From NCBI GenBank assembly GCA_023137005.1, contig JAGLQE010000302.1:1-8293 (forward strand): DNA of 8,293 bases. The letters are read 5' to 3'. The notes below the pieces were generated by a model that saw nothing but the letters and a program-made list of their open reading frames with translations, was not told the DNA's origin and ran no database searches. The stretch is from Thermoplasmata archaeon. Its GTDB lineage: Archaea; Thermoplasmatota; Thermoplasmata; SG8-5; JAGLSY01. Positions 1-6,028 of this stretch are shown in pieces (the first letter of the stretch is position 1; each line of letters begins with the position of its first letter). The translations under genes were made by a program, and so were the position numbers.

Positions 1-597
1 AATTATATCATAGCCCATTGTCTTCATATTGTAGGTGTAATTGGCCTCTTCGATACCTGGTTTCAAAGATATGGAATCATTGCCTATTTCAAGAGACTGG
101 ATATCGGTCCCGGCCTCATCAATATCCGAGAAACCCTCTGTAGTATTGTAGATGAGATTGAATGAGTGTTCCAGGTTGGCATCGGCTGGCATCTCCCATT
201 TATAGAAACCAGAATGGTCTCCCTCTGTTTCAAGATAATATTGACTTGTATCATGATCCAGAAGATTATAAGGGCCATGCACAAAGCTCACCCCATCGTG
301 TACCACATTATGGATGACCACATCCTCCGCATCCTGTGGAACAGATACATAAACATAGGTCGAGTTCCAGGGGATCAGCCATCTGATCTTATCATCGGCA
401 ACCACTGAGTTCGCGGGCTCTATCTCGGCAGTCGTGGGGTCATCACCCTGAAAGAGCATTAATTCATGATAGGTGATCATTCCAATGCCTGGCTCAGGTT
501 CTATGGATCCGGCATCTTGTGAGGTAGCCAGACCACTAGATAAGACCAATATTATGATCAATGTAAAGATCAACAGATTTTTTTTGAGATGTTTCAT
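1..597 (-). CDS. Secreted protein of unknown function, 3' end cut by window edge
   Basis: The reverse strand reads open from an ATG at 597 to base 1 (199 codons, no stop), so the C-terminus lies outside the window. The N-terminus is a clear signal peptide: lysine-rich MKHLKKN, then a hydrophobic core (residues 8-19, LLIFTLIIILVL) and a small-residue region SSGLATS with a likely cleavage near residues 24-26. The mature part is acidic and rich in Asn, Tyr and Asp, with several N-glycosylation sequons (NST, NTT, NDS, NYT), as expected of an archaeal surface protein. Alternating hydrophobic stretches such as YVYVSV and a WLIPW segment suggest beta structure. No cysteine or CxxCH is seen, so it is not a c-type cytochrome in the visible part. 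A GGAG ribosome site lies 7 nt before the start and a TATA box further upstream. It is divergent from the cytochrome cluster and could share control with it. I do not recognise the family. Confidence 0.8.
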   Translation of the reverse strand, partial: MKHLKKNLLIFTLIIILVLSSGLATSQDAGSIEPEPGIGMITYHELMLFQGDDPTTAEIEPANSVVADDKIRWLIPWNSTYVYVSVPQDAEDVVIHNVVHDGVSFVHGPYNLLDHDTSQYYLETEGDHSGFYKWEMPADANLEHSFNLIYNTTEGFSDIDEAGTDIQSLEIGNDSISLKPGIEEANYTYNMKTMGYDII

Positions 598-604
598 TAC
601 CTTG

Positions 605-608
605 CTCC
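605..608 (-). promoter_or_regulatory. Ribosome binding site of the secreted-protein gene
   Basis: GGAG on the minus strand ends 7 nt before the ATG at 597, a normal spacing. It supports that start for the signal-peptide protein. Confidence 0.55.
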
Positions 609-631
609 GTTATTGATGAAGATGATGCATT

Positions 632-643
632 GAAATATATAGT
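632..643 (-). promoter_or_regulatory. TATA box for the leftward secreted-protein gene
   Basis: The minus strand reads ACTATATATTTC here. An archaeal start site about 26 bp downstream would fall near 612, giving a leader of roughly 15 nt that includes the GGAG site. Inferred from sequence pattern only. Confidence 0.5.
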
Positions 644-668
644 TATTCCCTTGATTCATGGCCTGCCA

Positions 669-691
669 GGGCTTAATGGTGTTAAGTGCCC
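669..691. repeat. Imperfect inverted repeat in the divergent intergenic region
   Basis: Arms GGGC-TTAA and TTAA-GT-GCCC flank a 5-base centre, with two extra bases (GT) in the right arm. It lies between the two divergent TATA boxes. This could be an operator for a regulator of either gene, or a weak hairpin. Nothing in the sequence decides between these. Confidence 0.3.
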
Positions 692-732
692 AGATCACTC
701 CAAATCTAAGGTATTTCATAAGTCTCATAAAT

Positions 733-773
733 CGCATATATTACTATGAAAATGTACAGAAACCATATATATT
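733..773 (+). promoter_or_regulatory. Promoter region of the cytochrome cluster (two TATA-like boxes)
   Basis: Two TATA-like stretches occur: CGCATATATTA at about 733-743 and CCATATATATT at about 763-773. The second would place a transcript start near 795 and give a leader of about 50 nt before the ATG at 844; the first would start near 765. Just upstream, TTCATAA (715-721) and CTCATAA (724-730) form a 9-bp-spaced direct repeat. All are pattern-based calls. Confidence 0.45.
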
Positions 774-832
774 GTTAAAGTTATGACCCGCCCAATCCCG
801 TATGGCATGGGTAACTAAACATATAACTAAAA

Positions 833-839
833 GGTGGAG
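833..839 (+). promoter_or_regulatory. Ribosome binding site that decides the multiheme cytochrome start
   Basis: GGTGGAG, preceded by AA, sits 4 nt before ATG 844 and resembles the archaeal GGTG core. No such site precedes the in-frame ATG at 802, so 844 is preferred. Confidence 0.55.
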
Positions 840-843
840 ATTG

Positions 844-2427
844 ATGGAAGAATTCGTTATAGGGTTCATACTATTCTTCGTGATCACGGGAATATGGTCA
901 TTTATCATAATCCATATGCTGAAAAAATATGGTGGTAAAAAGACCAATATCCAGGGTATTGCCTTCCTTTTCACTCTATTGATCATCGTGGGTGTCTTTA
1001 TTCTGGCTGCCTGGGCTCTGGTGGATTACCACAAAGAACCAGAATTCTGCGGACTCACCTGCCACCCCATGGTGCCTTATTATGATACATATCTGGACCC
1101 CATGAACAATGGGATCATGATCACCCACCTAGAGCATGAGATAAAATGTGTGGATTGCCACACAGGTGAGGGATTGCTTGGCCAGATAGAGGCCGTGACC
1201 ATAGATGGTACTTATGACCTCGTCCATCTTATTCTCGATGACTATGATCCGGATAATCTACATGGCTTTGTGCCCAGTGAGAATTGTCTGAAGGGATGCC
1301 ATGATGACCTGGACTGGATGCTCGAGGCCCCAGTGCCCAGGGGTTCCGAGCACGAGACAGCATCGGATGGGACCACCATCTGGCCCACATACTTGATATG
1401 GCACCCGTATACCAATAATGGCACGGATTTCTCCGAGCTGGAGGCCCGTGAAACATGTGTGGACTGCCATGATCAGCGGATGAACGGTATCGGTTTCACC
1501 AGATTCGCATGCCCTGTTTGCCATGATCTGGATGAGGATATGATCAATACTCACAGAGACCAGACCTGTGGAATGGGAGATTGCCATGAGGAGCCAGAGT
1601 TCATAGGCCACCGACAAGTGATGGATAATTGCATGTTCTGTCATGACCGGCTTCACCCATCAGATGCTCGTGTTCCCTATGAAATTGCTCAGGAACACGG
1701 CATATACAAGGTGAACTCAACCTTCTGCTCGCCCTGCCACCAAGAGACCTATGACAAGTTTGTCAATTCAGATAGTGGACATGGCTGGGATAATGGATGT
1801 CCCGAATGCCATGAAGAACATAAATACTGGCCAGCCTGCAGTGACTGTCACGATGAGAATAATATCCCACATGATACATCAGACAAATACCTGAACTGCA
1901 TAGACTGCCACGAGAACGGGGCCCATGATCCGCAGGGCATTACTCTCAATACAATGTACACAGTACCAAATGATTTCTGTTCAGACTGCCATACTGAATC
2001 CACCATAAGCTTCAGTCTGGGAGTACACGCCAAGCAAACGTGTACCAACTGTCATGGGGAACATGGTAGCATCAGTGTGGACTTCGAGGATGCCTGCAAT
2101 GGATGCCATAGAGATCTACCTGGATTCCATGATGAGACCACGGACGGTTGTGCCTGTCATGACACGAATTCCATTCATTACACAGTAGGGATAACGGATT
2201 CCGATGGAGAGGGCTGTAATTCCTGCCATTCAGAAGCAGCTACACATCTTGGTGAAGGAGCGCACTCCACGGTGGCATGTTCCAGTTGTCATCTTGAGCA
2301 CGGAATGGTCAGTGTTGATTTCAGTGACTGCCTTGGATGCCATCCAGAGACCCCTACATCTTCCCATACCGAGATAATTGATGACTGCCAAGATTGCCAT
2401 GATACTACCAAGATACATACACCATGA
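844..2427 (+). CDS. Membrane-anchored multiheme c-type cytochrome with NapC/NrfH-like N-terminus (19 candidate heme motifs)
   Basis: The protein has 527 residues. Two N-terminal hydrophobic helices (about 4-26 and 38-60), joined by the basic loop KKYGGKK, form a hairpin that puts the rest outside the cell. The first heme motif, CGLTCH at 69-74, is followed by PM, recalling the CHxM of NapC/NrfH quinol dehydrogenases, and is followed by CVDCH at 102-106. I count 15 canonical CxxCH motifs, two CX3CH (69 and 148), one CX4CH (242-248) and one CXCH (436-439). Many additional His residues can serve as distal ligands. Residues 379-440 and 458-519 are a duplicated four-heme unit. The likely role is electron transfer from the membrane (quinol or the adjacent cytochrome b) to the cell surface. 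The longer start at 802 adds a basic stretch that would favour an N-in topology and lacks a ribosome site, so 844 is chosen. It is the first gene of a compact cluster. The heme count is a motif count; occupancy is unknown. Confidence 0.93.
   Translation: MEEFVIGFILFFVITGIWSFIIIHMLKKYGGKKTNIQGIAFLFTLLIIVGVFILAAWALVDYHKEPEFCGLTCHPMVPYYDTYLDPMNNGIMITHLEHEIKCVDCHTGEGLLGQIEAVTIDGTYDLVHLILDDYDPDNLHGFVPSENCLKGCHDDLDWMLEAPVPRGSEHETASDGTTIWPTYLIWHPYTNNGTDFSELEARETCVDCHDQRMNGIGFTRFACPVCHDLDEDMINTHRDQTCGMGDCHEEPEFIGHRQVMDNCMFCHDRLHPSDARVPYEIAQEHGIYKVNSTFCSPCHQETYDKFVNSDSGHGWDNGCPECHEEHKYWPACSDCHDENNIPHDTSDKYLNCIDCHENGAHDPQGITLNTMYTVPNDFCSDCHTESTISFSLGVHAKQTCTNCHGEHGSISVDFEDACNGCHRDLPGFHDETTDGCACHDTNSIHYTVGITDSDGEGCNSCHSEAATHLGEGAHSTVACSSCHLEHGMVSVDFSDCLGCHPETPTSSHTEIIDDCQDCHDTTKIHTP
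1978..2160 (+). repeat. Internal four-heme repeat, copy A
   Basis: This encodes residues 379-439 with heme cysteines at 379, 400, 418 and 436. It shares with copy B the 21-residue first spacing and the segment EHG-x2-SVDF. The fourth motif is CACH, one residue shorter than its partner in copy B. Confidence 0.75.
2215..2400 (+). repeat. Internal four-heme repeat, copy B
   Basis: This encodes residues 458-519 with heme cysteines at 458, 479, 496 and 515. Compared with copy A it lacks one residue before the third motif (SDCLGCH against EDACNGCH) and has one more at the fourth (CQDCH against CACH). The copies are diverged, so the duplication is not recent. Confidence 0.75.
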
Positions 2428-2432
2428 GGTGA
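2427..2432 (+). promoter_or_regulatory. Ribosome binding site of the cytochrome b gene, overlapping the upstream stop codon
   Basis: AGGTGA begins on the last base of the upstream TGA and lies 3 nt before ATG 2436. Such overlap points to translational coupling of the multiheme cytochrome and the cytochrome b. Confidence 0.6.
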
Positions 2433-2435
2433 AAA

Positions 2436-3248
2436 ATGAGAGAACCCAGAAATATCCAGATATTTGGCCTTGACGCGGTTGTCATAAACTGGCTTGTCCT
2501 TATCACTCTGGGAATGGTCACCTTTACTGGCATCATCCTGCTCAAGGAGTTCATATACCATGAGCTTGACATATTCGGAGGCATCTGGAGTTATTTACCT
2601 CATTTTGATTGGATGGTCGATGCTCACGTATATTCCGGTATGTCCCTATTAGGGGTTGGCCTATTGCATATTCTCCTCAATCTCAAGAATGAAGATAAGG
2701 AATTACTCCCGAAGAACCCGGCGAAGGAGATCAAGGGGGTTATCCACTCTTTCATGTACATTCTATTCCTAGCCAAAAGAGATGAGATGGGGAGCCATGG
2801 GAAGTACAAAGGACACCAGCGCCTTTCTTACATAATGCTGGTCTATATCATTGGCACCATCGGCCTTTCTATCATTCTCATGCAGATAGAATACATTCAC
2901 GAAGCGGGATTCCTAATACATCTGGCACTGGGAGTTCACCTTATTCTTATTGTTCTCTATCGTGCCTTATTACACCTTAGAAAGAGGGATACTGTACATC
3001 TCAAAGCCTATTACCTGACTGGCAAGTTGCCAGAGTGGTATGTGAGGAAATACCATTATCTATGGTTCAGACAGTTGGTTGGTAGGACAATGCCTGAAAT
3101 TGAGCTTCCAGAGAAGAAGGCAGTAGCTGGCGAAGATCTTCCGGAGAAGGAGGAAAAGCCTGTCGAGGAAGTGACAGAGAAGCCAGATAAAATAGCAAAG
3201 CCAGACGGATCAAAAGAAATTGAAATTCCAAAAGAGGTATCAGCATGA
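2436..3248 (+). CDS. Four-helix b-type cytochrome membrane subunit (cytochrome b561 / formate dehydrogenase gamma-like)
   Basis: The protein has 270 residues and four hydrophobic helices at about 18-38, 63-83, 130-149 and 157-179. Helix 2 has His64 and His78 near opposite membrane faces. His155 and His168 sit at matching depths at the start of and in helix 4. Pairs 64/155 and 78/168 would bind two b hemes, as in the FdnI/NarI/b561 group; His162 is an alternative ligand. The loops at 39-62 and 150-156 are acidic, while 84-128 and the stretch after 180 are basic, so both termini face the cytosol. Residues from about 210 on form a charged Pro/Glu/Lys tail that could dock a soluble partner. The start lies 9 nt after the multiheme cytochrome gene, and the stop overlaps the flavoprotein start as ATGA. 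This context suggests it carries electrons across the membrane between flavoprotein and surface cytochrome. The exact family is uncertain; the heme-binding membrane character is well supported. Confidence 0.8.
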   Translation: MREPRNIQIFGLDAVVINWLVLITLGMVTFTGIILLKEFIYHELDIFGGIWSYLPHFDWMVDAHVYSGMSLLGVGLLHILLNLKNEDKELLPKNPAKEIKGVIHSFMYILFLAKRDEMGSHGKYKGHQRLSYIMLVYIIGTIGLSIILMQIEYIHEAGFLIHLALGVHLILIVLYRALLHLRKRDTVHLKAYYLTGKLPEWYVRKYHYLWFRQLVGRTMPEIELPEKKAVAGEDLPEKEEKPVEEVTEKPDKIAKPDGSKEIEIPKEVSA

Positions 3249-4768
3249 CGGAAAATATTGAATTTTACGAGAGCCTTGTAAACATCTTGGGACCCAACCG
3301 GGTCAGAATATCCGAGACCGAGAAGGTCCTGTACAGCCATGACCTAGCCCCCCTTCCAAAAGAGGTGGGGTTGGCATTCAATACCATGCCGGATGCAGTA
3401 TGCATGCCCAAGAATGCTGAGGAGATATCCGGCATCATCAAGGTGGCAATAAAATATGATATGCCAGTGATCCCCCGAGGGGCAGCCACATGGGGCTATG
3501 GCGGGGCCATACCCAGTCAGGGCGGCATAGTCGTAGATATTTCAGGAATGAACCGGGTCCTTAGAGTGGACCAGGATAATCTGGAGGTCGAGGTCGAGGC
3601 GGGTTGTGTCTGGAAAAAGGTATATGATATAGCCTTGAAGAGAGGATTGTTCATAGTATCTTACCCATCCAGCATGTACGCCGCAACAGTGGGTGGTTGG
3701 ATCAATACCGGTGGTATCGGAATTGGATGTTACAAATATGGCTCTGTAGGCCAGAATATCAGGAACATGGAGGTCGTTCTTCCGACAGGGGAGATAATCC
3801 AGACCGGGTTCAATGGGGTTTCGGACCACAGCGCGGGATACAGTCTCAATGACCTTTTCGTAGGGTCAGAAGGAACTCTGGGCATAATTACCAAGGTCAC
3901 CATGATGGCCGAGCCAGCTCCAGAAGTCCTGAGGCCCACATCCTACCAGTTCAAGGATCTTATGTCGTCCTTCCCATTCATGAAGGCCATCTCACGTAGC
4001 AAGATCAGGCCTCTGAACATTTCTTTTGTTGATGAGAAGCATATAAAATTCCTGGATATGATGGGAAAGCACACACCAGGTCCAGGAGCACTTATCAATA
4101 TCGCCCTTGAAGGATCACAGGGTTCAGTTCAGTATGAGGAAAGTGTGCTTGATGCATTGAGTCAGCAGCACGATGGGGTCAAGATGACCGACCATACCGC
4201 CGAGCATGAATGGAATGAGAGAGCGTACGAGTTCAGACCAAGGGAAGTGGGACTCAGCGCGGCACTGGGTGAAGTACTCGTACCATTGAACAAATTCCAG
4301 ATCGTGATCAAGGATACCTATGAGCTCATAGACAATATGGGCATGGAAGCCTCCATTATTGGTATGATGACCGATAGGAATACCGTCGCTCTTCTACCAT
4401 ACTTCATATATGACGATAAGAAATTGATACAGGGAAACACCAGCCTGGCCTTCCCAAAGAAGCTGGGAGATATAGCATTCGATCATGGTGGAAGACCTGT
4501 TGGTTTGGGACTCCTTTTCGCAGGAAACCTTCCCAAGATACGGGGAAACGCGGTTGAGCTGATGTTTGACATTAAAACCGTTCTGGACCCGCATGATATC
4601 ATGAATCCAGGCAAGTCCATGGAGGGAATTACCAAGCAGGGAGTGCCTATTCCGAAGATAGCAATGGATATAGGCATGGGGGCTATGGCGGCTGTCAAGA
4701 TGGTCTTGCCTGATGACAAGGCCTTCAAGGAAAAGGCCAAGAAGTTCAAGAAAGAGAATAAGGAGTAA
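3245..4768 (+). CDS. FAD-binding oxidoreductase, GlcD / D-lactate dehydrogenase family
   Basis: The protein has 507 residues, close to the usual size for this family. The N-terminal half is a PCMH-type FAD-binding domain (FAD_binding_4, about 47-224) with PRGAATWGYGG at 78-88, GGIVVDISGMNRV at 93-105 and VGSEGTLGI at 206-214. The C-terminal half ends with LDPHDIMNPGK at 447-457, the typical closing motif of GlcD-like enzymes. There is no signal peptide, so it is cytosolic. The tail at 470-507 has a short hydrophobic or amphipathic stretch followed by a lysine-rich end, which may attach it to the membrane or to the cytochrome b. Family members oxidise 2-hydroxyacids such as D-lactate or glycolate, but the metal-site motif GHxGDGNLH is not visible; the corresponding region reads DHGGRPVGLGLLFAGN. 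The substrate is therefore open. No Cys-rich 4Fe-4S domain (GlcF or Dld-II type) is fused. ATGA overlap with the cytochrome b gene argues for a joint complex. Confidence 0.88.
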   Translation: MTENIEFYESLVNILGPNRVRISETEKVLYSHDLAPLPKEVGLAFNTMPDAVCMPKNAEEISGIIKVAIKYDMPVIPRGAATWGYGGAIPSQGGIVVDISGMNRVLRVDQDNLEVEVEAGCVWKKVYDIALKRGLFIVSYPSSMYAATVGGWINTGGIGIGCYKYGSVGQNIRNMEVVLPTGEIIQTGFNGVSDHSAGYSLNDLFVGSEGTLGIITKVTMMAEPAPEVLRPTSYQFKDLMSSFPFMKAISRSKIRPLNISFVDEKHIKFLDMMGKHTPGPGALINIALEGSQGSVQYEESVLDALSQQHDGVKMTDHTAEHEWNERAYEFRPREVGLSAALGEVLVPLNKFQIVIKDTYELIDNMGMEASIIGMMTDRNTVALLPYFIYDDKKLIQGNTSLAFPKKLGDIAFDHGGRPVGLGLLFAGNLPKIRGNAVELMFDIKTVLDPHDIMNPGKSMEGITKQGVPIPKIAMDIGMGAMAAVKMVLPDDKAFKEKAKKFKKENKE

Positions 4769-4774
4769 TACATA

Positions 4775-5560
4775 ATGAGAAAAAGAAAGGGGATCAAGGT
4801 CAGCGCATCTAAGCTGGCCATTATGGGAATAGTCCTAATCTCATTGCTATCCATTTCCACTCTTGTAACCACTGGCTACAGTTCATACGCCACCTTTGAG
4901 GGGGACCTGAACGGAAGCTGTGATCCCTGCCATCCACCAGGTGATTTCGTCAGCCTGACGGATTACGGAATAGATTTTGCAGACGAGGCAGATCATACCT
5001 CAGATCCTACGGGAGCCATCAATGCCATAATGGGGATGGATTCTGACGGAGATGGCTTCTTCAATAGGAATGAGATCGAGAACGCTTCCAACCCTGGAGA
5101 TGTCAATGACATCCCATCGGGAAAGCCCAAACTACCACACCTGGAGATAGACAAGATCGACAGGTCGGCCAAACAATCCTATGAGGGTGAGAATCTCTAC
5201 ATATATGTATTCATTAACAATACTGGAGATGGAGATGCCAGGGATGTGAATATCAGCCTGCTCGATAATGATGAGCTGATCCAGAGACTAGAAGGGGTCT
5301 ATATCAAGAAGGGCGAGAGTAGGTATGTGATATTCGATATCATTGCCAAGGAAGGGATCCACAAGTACCAGATAGAGGTCGAATACTACAATGATACAGA
5401 GTACAGCTCGATATTTGTCTTCACCGATGAACCACCAACAGACTGGCTACAGGATGGACTCCCCAATCCACTGCCGGCACCGAGTGCCATGATGGTACTT
5501 GTCACAATAGTTGGATTGGCCGGTATTCTAAGATGGACCAGTAGAAGGAGGGGGATTTGA
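4775..5560 (+). CDS. Surface-anchored single-heme protein with EF-hand-like loop and C-terminal membrane anchor
   Basis: The protein has 261 residues. A basic N-terminus (RKRKGIK) and a hydrophobic stretch at 14-33 form a signal peptide or anchor. CDPCH at 49-53 is one c-type heme site, with His74 a possible distal ligand. Residues 89-100 (DSDGDGFFNRNE) match the DxDxDG...E calcium loop. This CxxCH + DSDGDG + PGD arrangement occurs in small secreted cytochromes of several prokaryotes. Residues about 120-216 look like a CARDB-type beta-sandwich (NNTGDGDARDVNISL). The end, from PLPAPSAMM at 232-240 through a hydrophobic helix to WTSRRR, resembles an archaeal PGF-CTERM-like sorting signal, but the exact PGF triplet is absent. 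It follows the flavoprotein gene by 6 nt, with an AAGGAG site overlapping that gene's end. It may be an electron carrier or docking protein that works with the multiheme cytochrome at the cell surface. Confidence 0.8.
   Translation: MRKRKGIKVSASKLAIMGIVLISLLSISTLVTTGYSSYATFEGDLNGSCDPCHPPGDFVSLTDYGIDFADEADHTSDPTGAINAIMGMDSDGDGFFNRNEIENASNPGDVNDIPSGKPKLPHLEIDKIDRSAKQSYEGENLYIYVFINNTGDGDARDVNISLLDNDELIQRLEGVYIKKGESRYVIFDIIAKEGIHKYQIEVEYYNDTEYSSIFVFTDEPPTDWLQDGLPNPLPAPSAMMVLVTIVGLAGILRWTSRRRGI
5546..5554 (+). promoter_or_regulatory. Strong Shine-Dalgarno site inside the end of the single-heme gene
   Basis: AGGAGGGGG lies 6 nt before the ATG at 5561. It is the strongest ribosome site in the cluster, yet the start it serves opens only a 19-codon frame. 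Confidence 0.5.
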
Positions 5561-5620
5561 ATGCGAGAACGAAGTGATTGCATTCAAGAATCCGAAATGA
5601 AATGGAGGATTCGAAGATGA
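5561..5620 (+). CDS. Possible 19-codon mini-ORF coupled to the next gene
   Basis: An ATG directly after the upstream TGA opens a 19-residue frame, MRERSDC...WRIRR, preceded by a strong Shine-Dalgarno. Its TGA overlaps the ATG of the DUF4346-like gene in an ATGA arrangement, which suggests translational coupling. The peptide is basic and has no recognisable domain. It could be a real short leader peptide, a remnant, or chance. Coding cannot be judged from length alone. Confidence 0.35.
   Translation: MRERSDCIQESEMKWRIRR
5604..5608 (+). promoter_or_regulatory. Ribosome binding site of the DUF4346-like gene
   Basis: GGAGG ends 8 nt before ATG 5617. This selects 5617 over the in-frame ATG at 5602 and the TTG at 5578. 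Confidence 0.6.
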
Positions 5621-5943
5621 GCATTAAGCCCATAGAAGCCGAGAAGAATGTCAGACTGATACTGGACCCAAAAGGGTTCTTCGTCATATTCATTGATAAG
5701 AACAGGAAAGAGATAGTGGTAGAGTTCTACGAGAATGTGTCCAAGAAGGAAGGCTCTGATAGACCAGACACTGGAAAACTGATGGCCACGGTTTGCGGTA
5801 GGAATGCCGAGGCCCTTTGCCACACCATCGTCCGCGAGGATCTTGTTTCCAGGATGGAACATGCCACCTACCTTGGAAGGGAGATACAGAAGGCGGAGTT
5901 CGCCCTGGTAAGTGGTTTGAGCTATGAGCAGGATGTCAAGTAG
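5617..5943 (+). CDS. Small DUF4346-like protein
   Basis: The protein has 108 residues, is soluble, and has no signal peptide or membrane segment. The first part (NVRLILDPKGFFVIFIDKNRKEIVVEFY) and the later segment AEALCHTIVREDLVSRMEHATYLGREIQKAE match, from memory, the pattern of the archaeal and cyanobacterial DUF4346 family, with its conserved DPKG, the HTI...LVSR..HA.YLGRE stretch and a closing Y.QD (here YEQD). The biochemical role of the family is not known to me. Possible longer starts exist at 5602 (ATG) and 5578 (TTG), but the GGAGG site favours 5617. It is the last gene of the rightward cluster, 56 nt after the single-heme gene and overlapping the mini-ORF, so it is probably co-transcribed. 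Whether it belongs functionally to the electron-transfer module is unclear, as it has no cofactor motif. Family assignment was not verified by a search. Confidence 0.75.
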   Translation: MSIKPIEAEKNVRLILDPKGFFVIFIDKNRKEIVVEFYENVSKKEGSDRPDTGKLMATVCGRNAEALCHTIVREDLVSRMEHATYLGREIQKAEFALVSGLSYEQDVK

Positions 5944-6028
5944 ATATTCCATTCCTAATGCTAGCTAGTATGTTAGAATGAGAAGTATATTAGATTAGTG
6001 AATATTGGTGATCATTAGATATAAACAA
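5944..6028. other. AT-rich convergent intergenic spacer
   Basis: The spacer separates the rightward cluster from the leftward nuclease gene. It contains a CTAGCTAG palindrome near 5961-5968 and short A/T runs but no strong oligo-T tract or stable hairpin. Termination of both transcripts presumably happens here; I cannot point to a definite site. Confidence 0.35.

Noticed and set aside
166..408. Plus-strand frame of 80 codons near the left edge
   Set aside because: It lies antisense to the signal-peptide protein, which reads open from 597 to the edge with a clear N-terminal signal.
802..843. Longer start of the multiheme cytochrome at ATG 802
   Set aside because: No ribosome site precedes it, and the added basic residues would push the N-terminus inside, against the hairpin topology needed to place the hemes outside.
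1229..1656. Overlapping minus-strand open frames of 60-132 codons
   Set aside because: They lie antisense to the multiheme cytochrome, whose heme motifs prove the plus frame. Their low-quality translations show no domain.
5584..5952. Minus-strand frame of 122 codons opposite the DUF4346-like gene
   Set aside because: The plus frame has a good ribosome site and a family-like pattern; the minus frame is its shadow.
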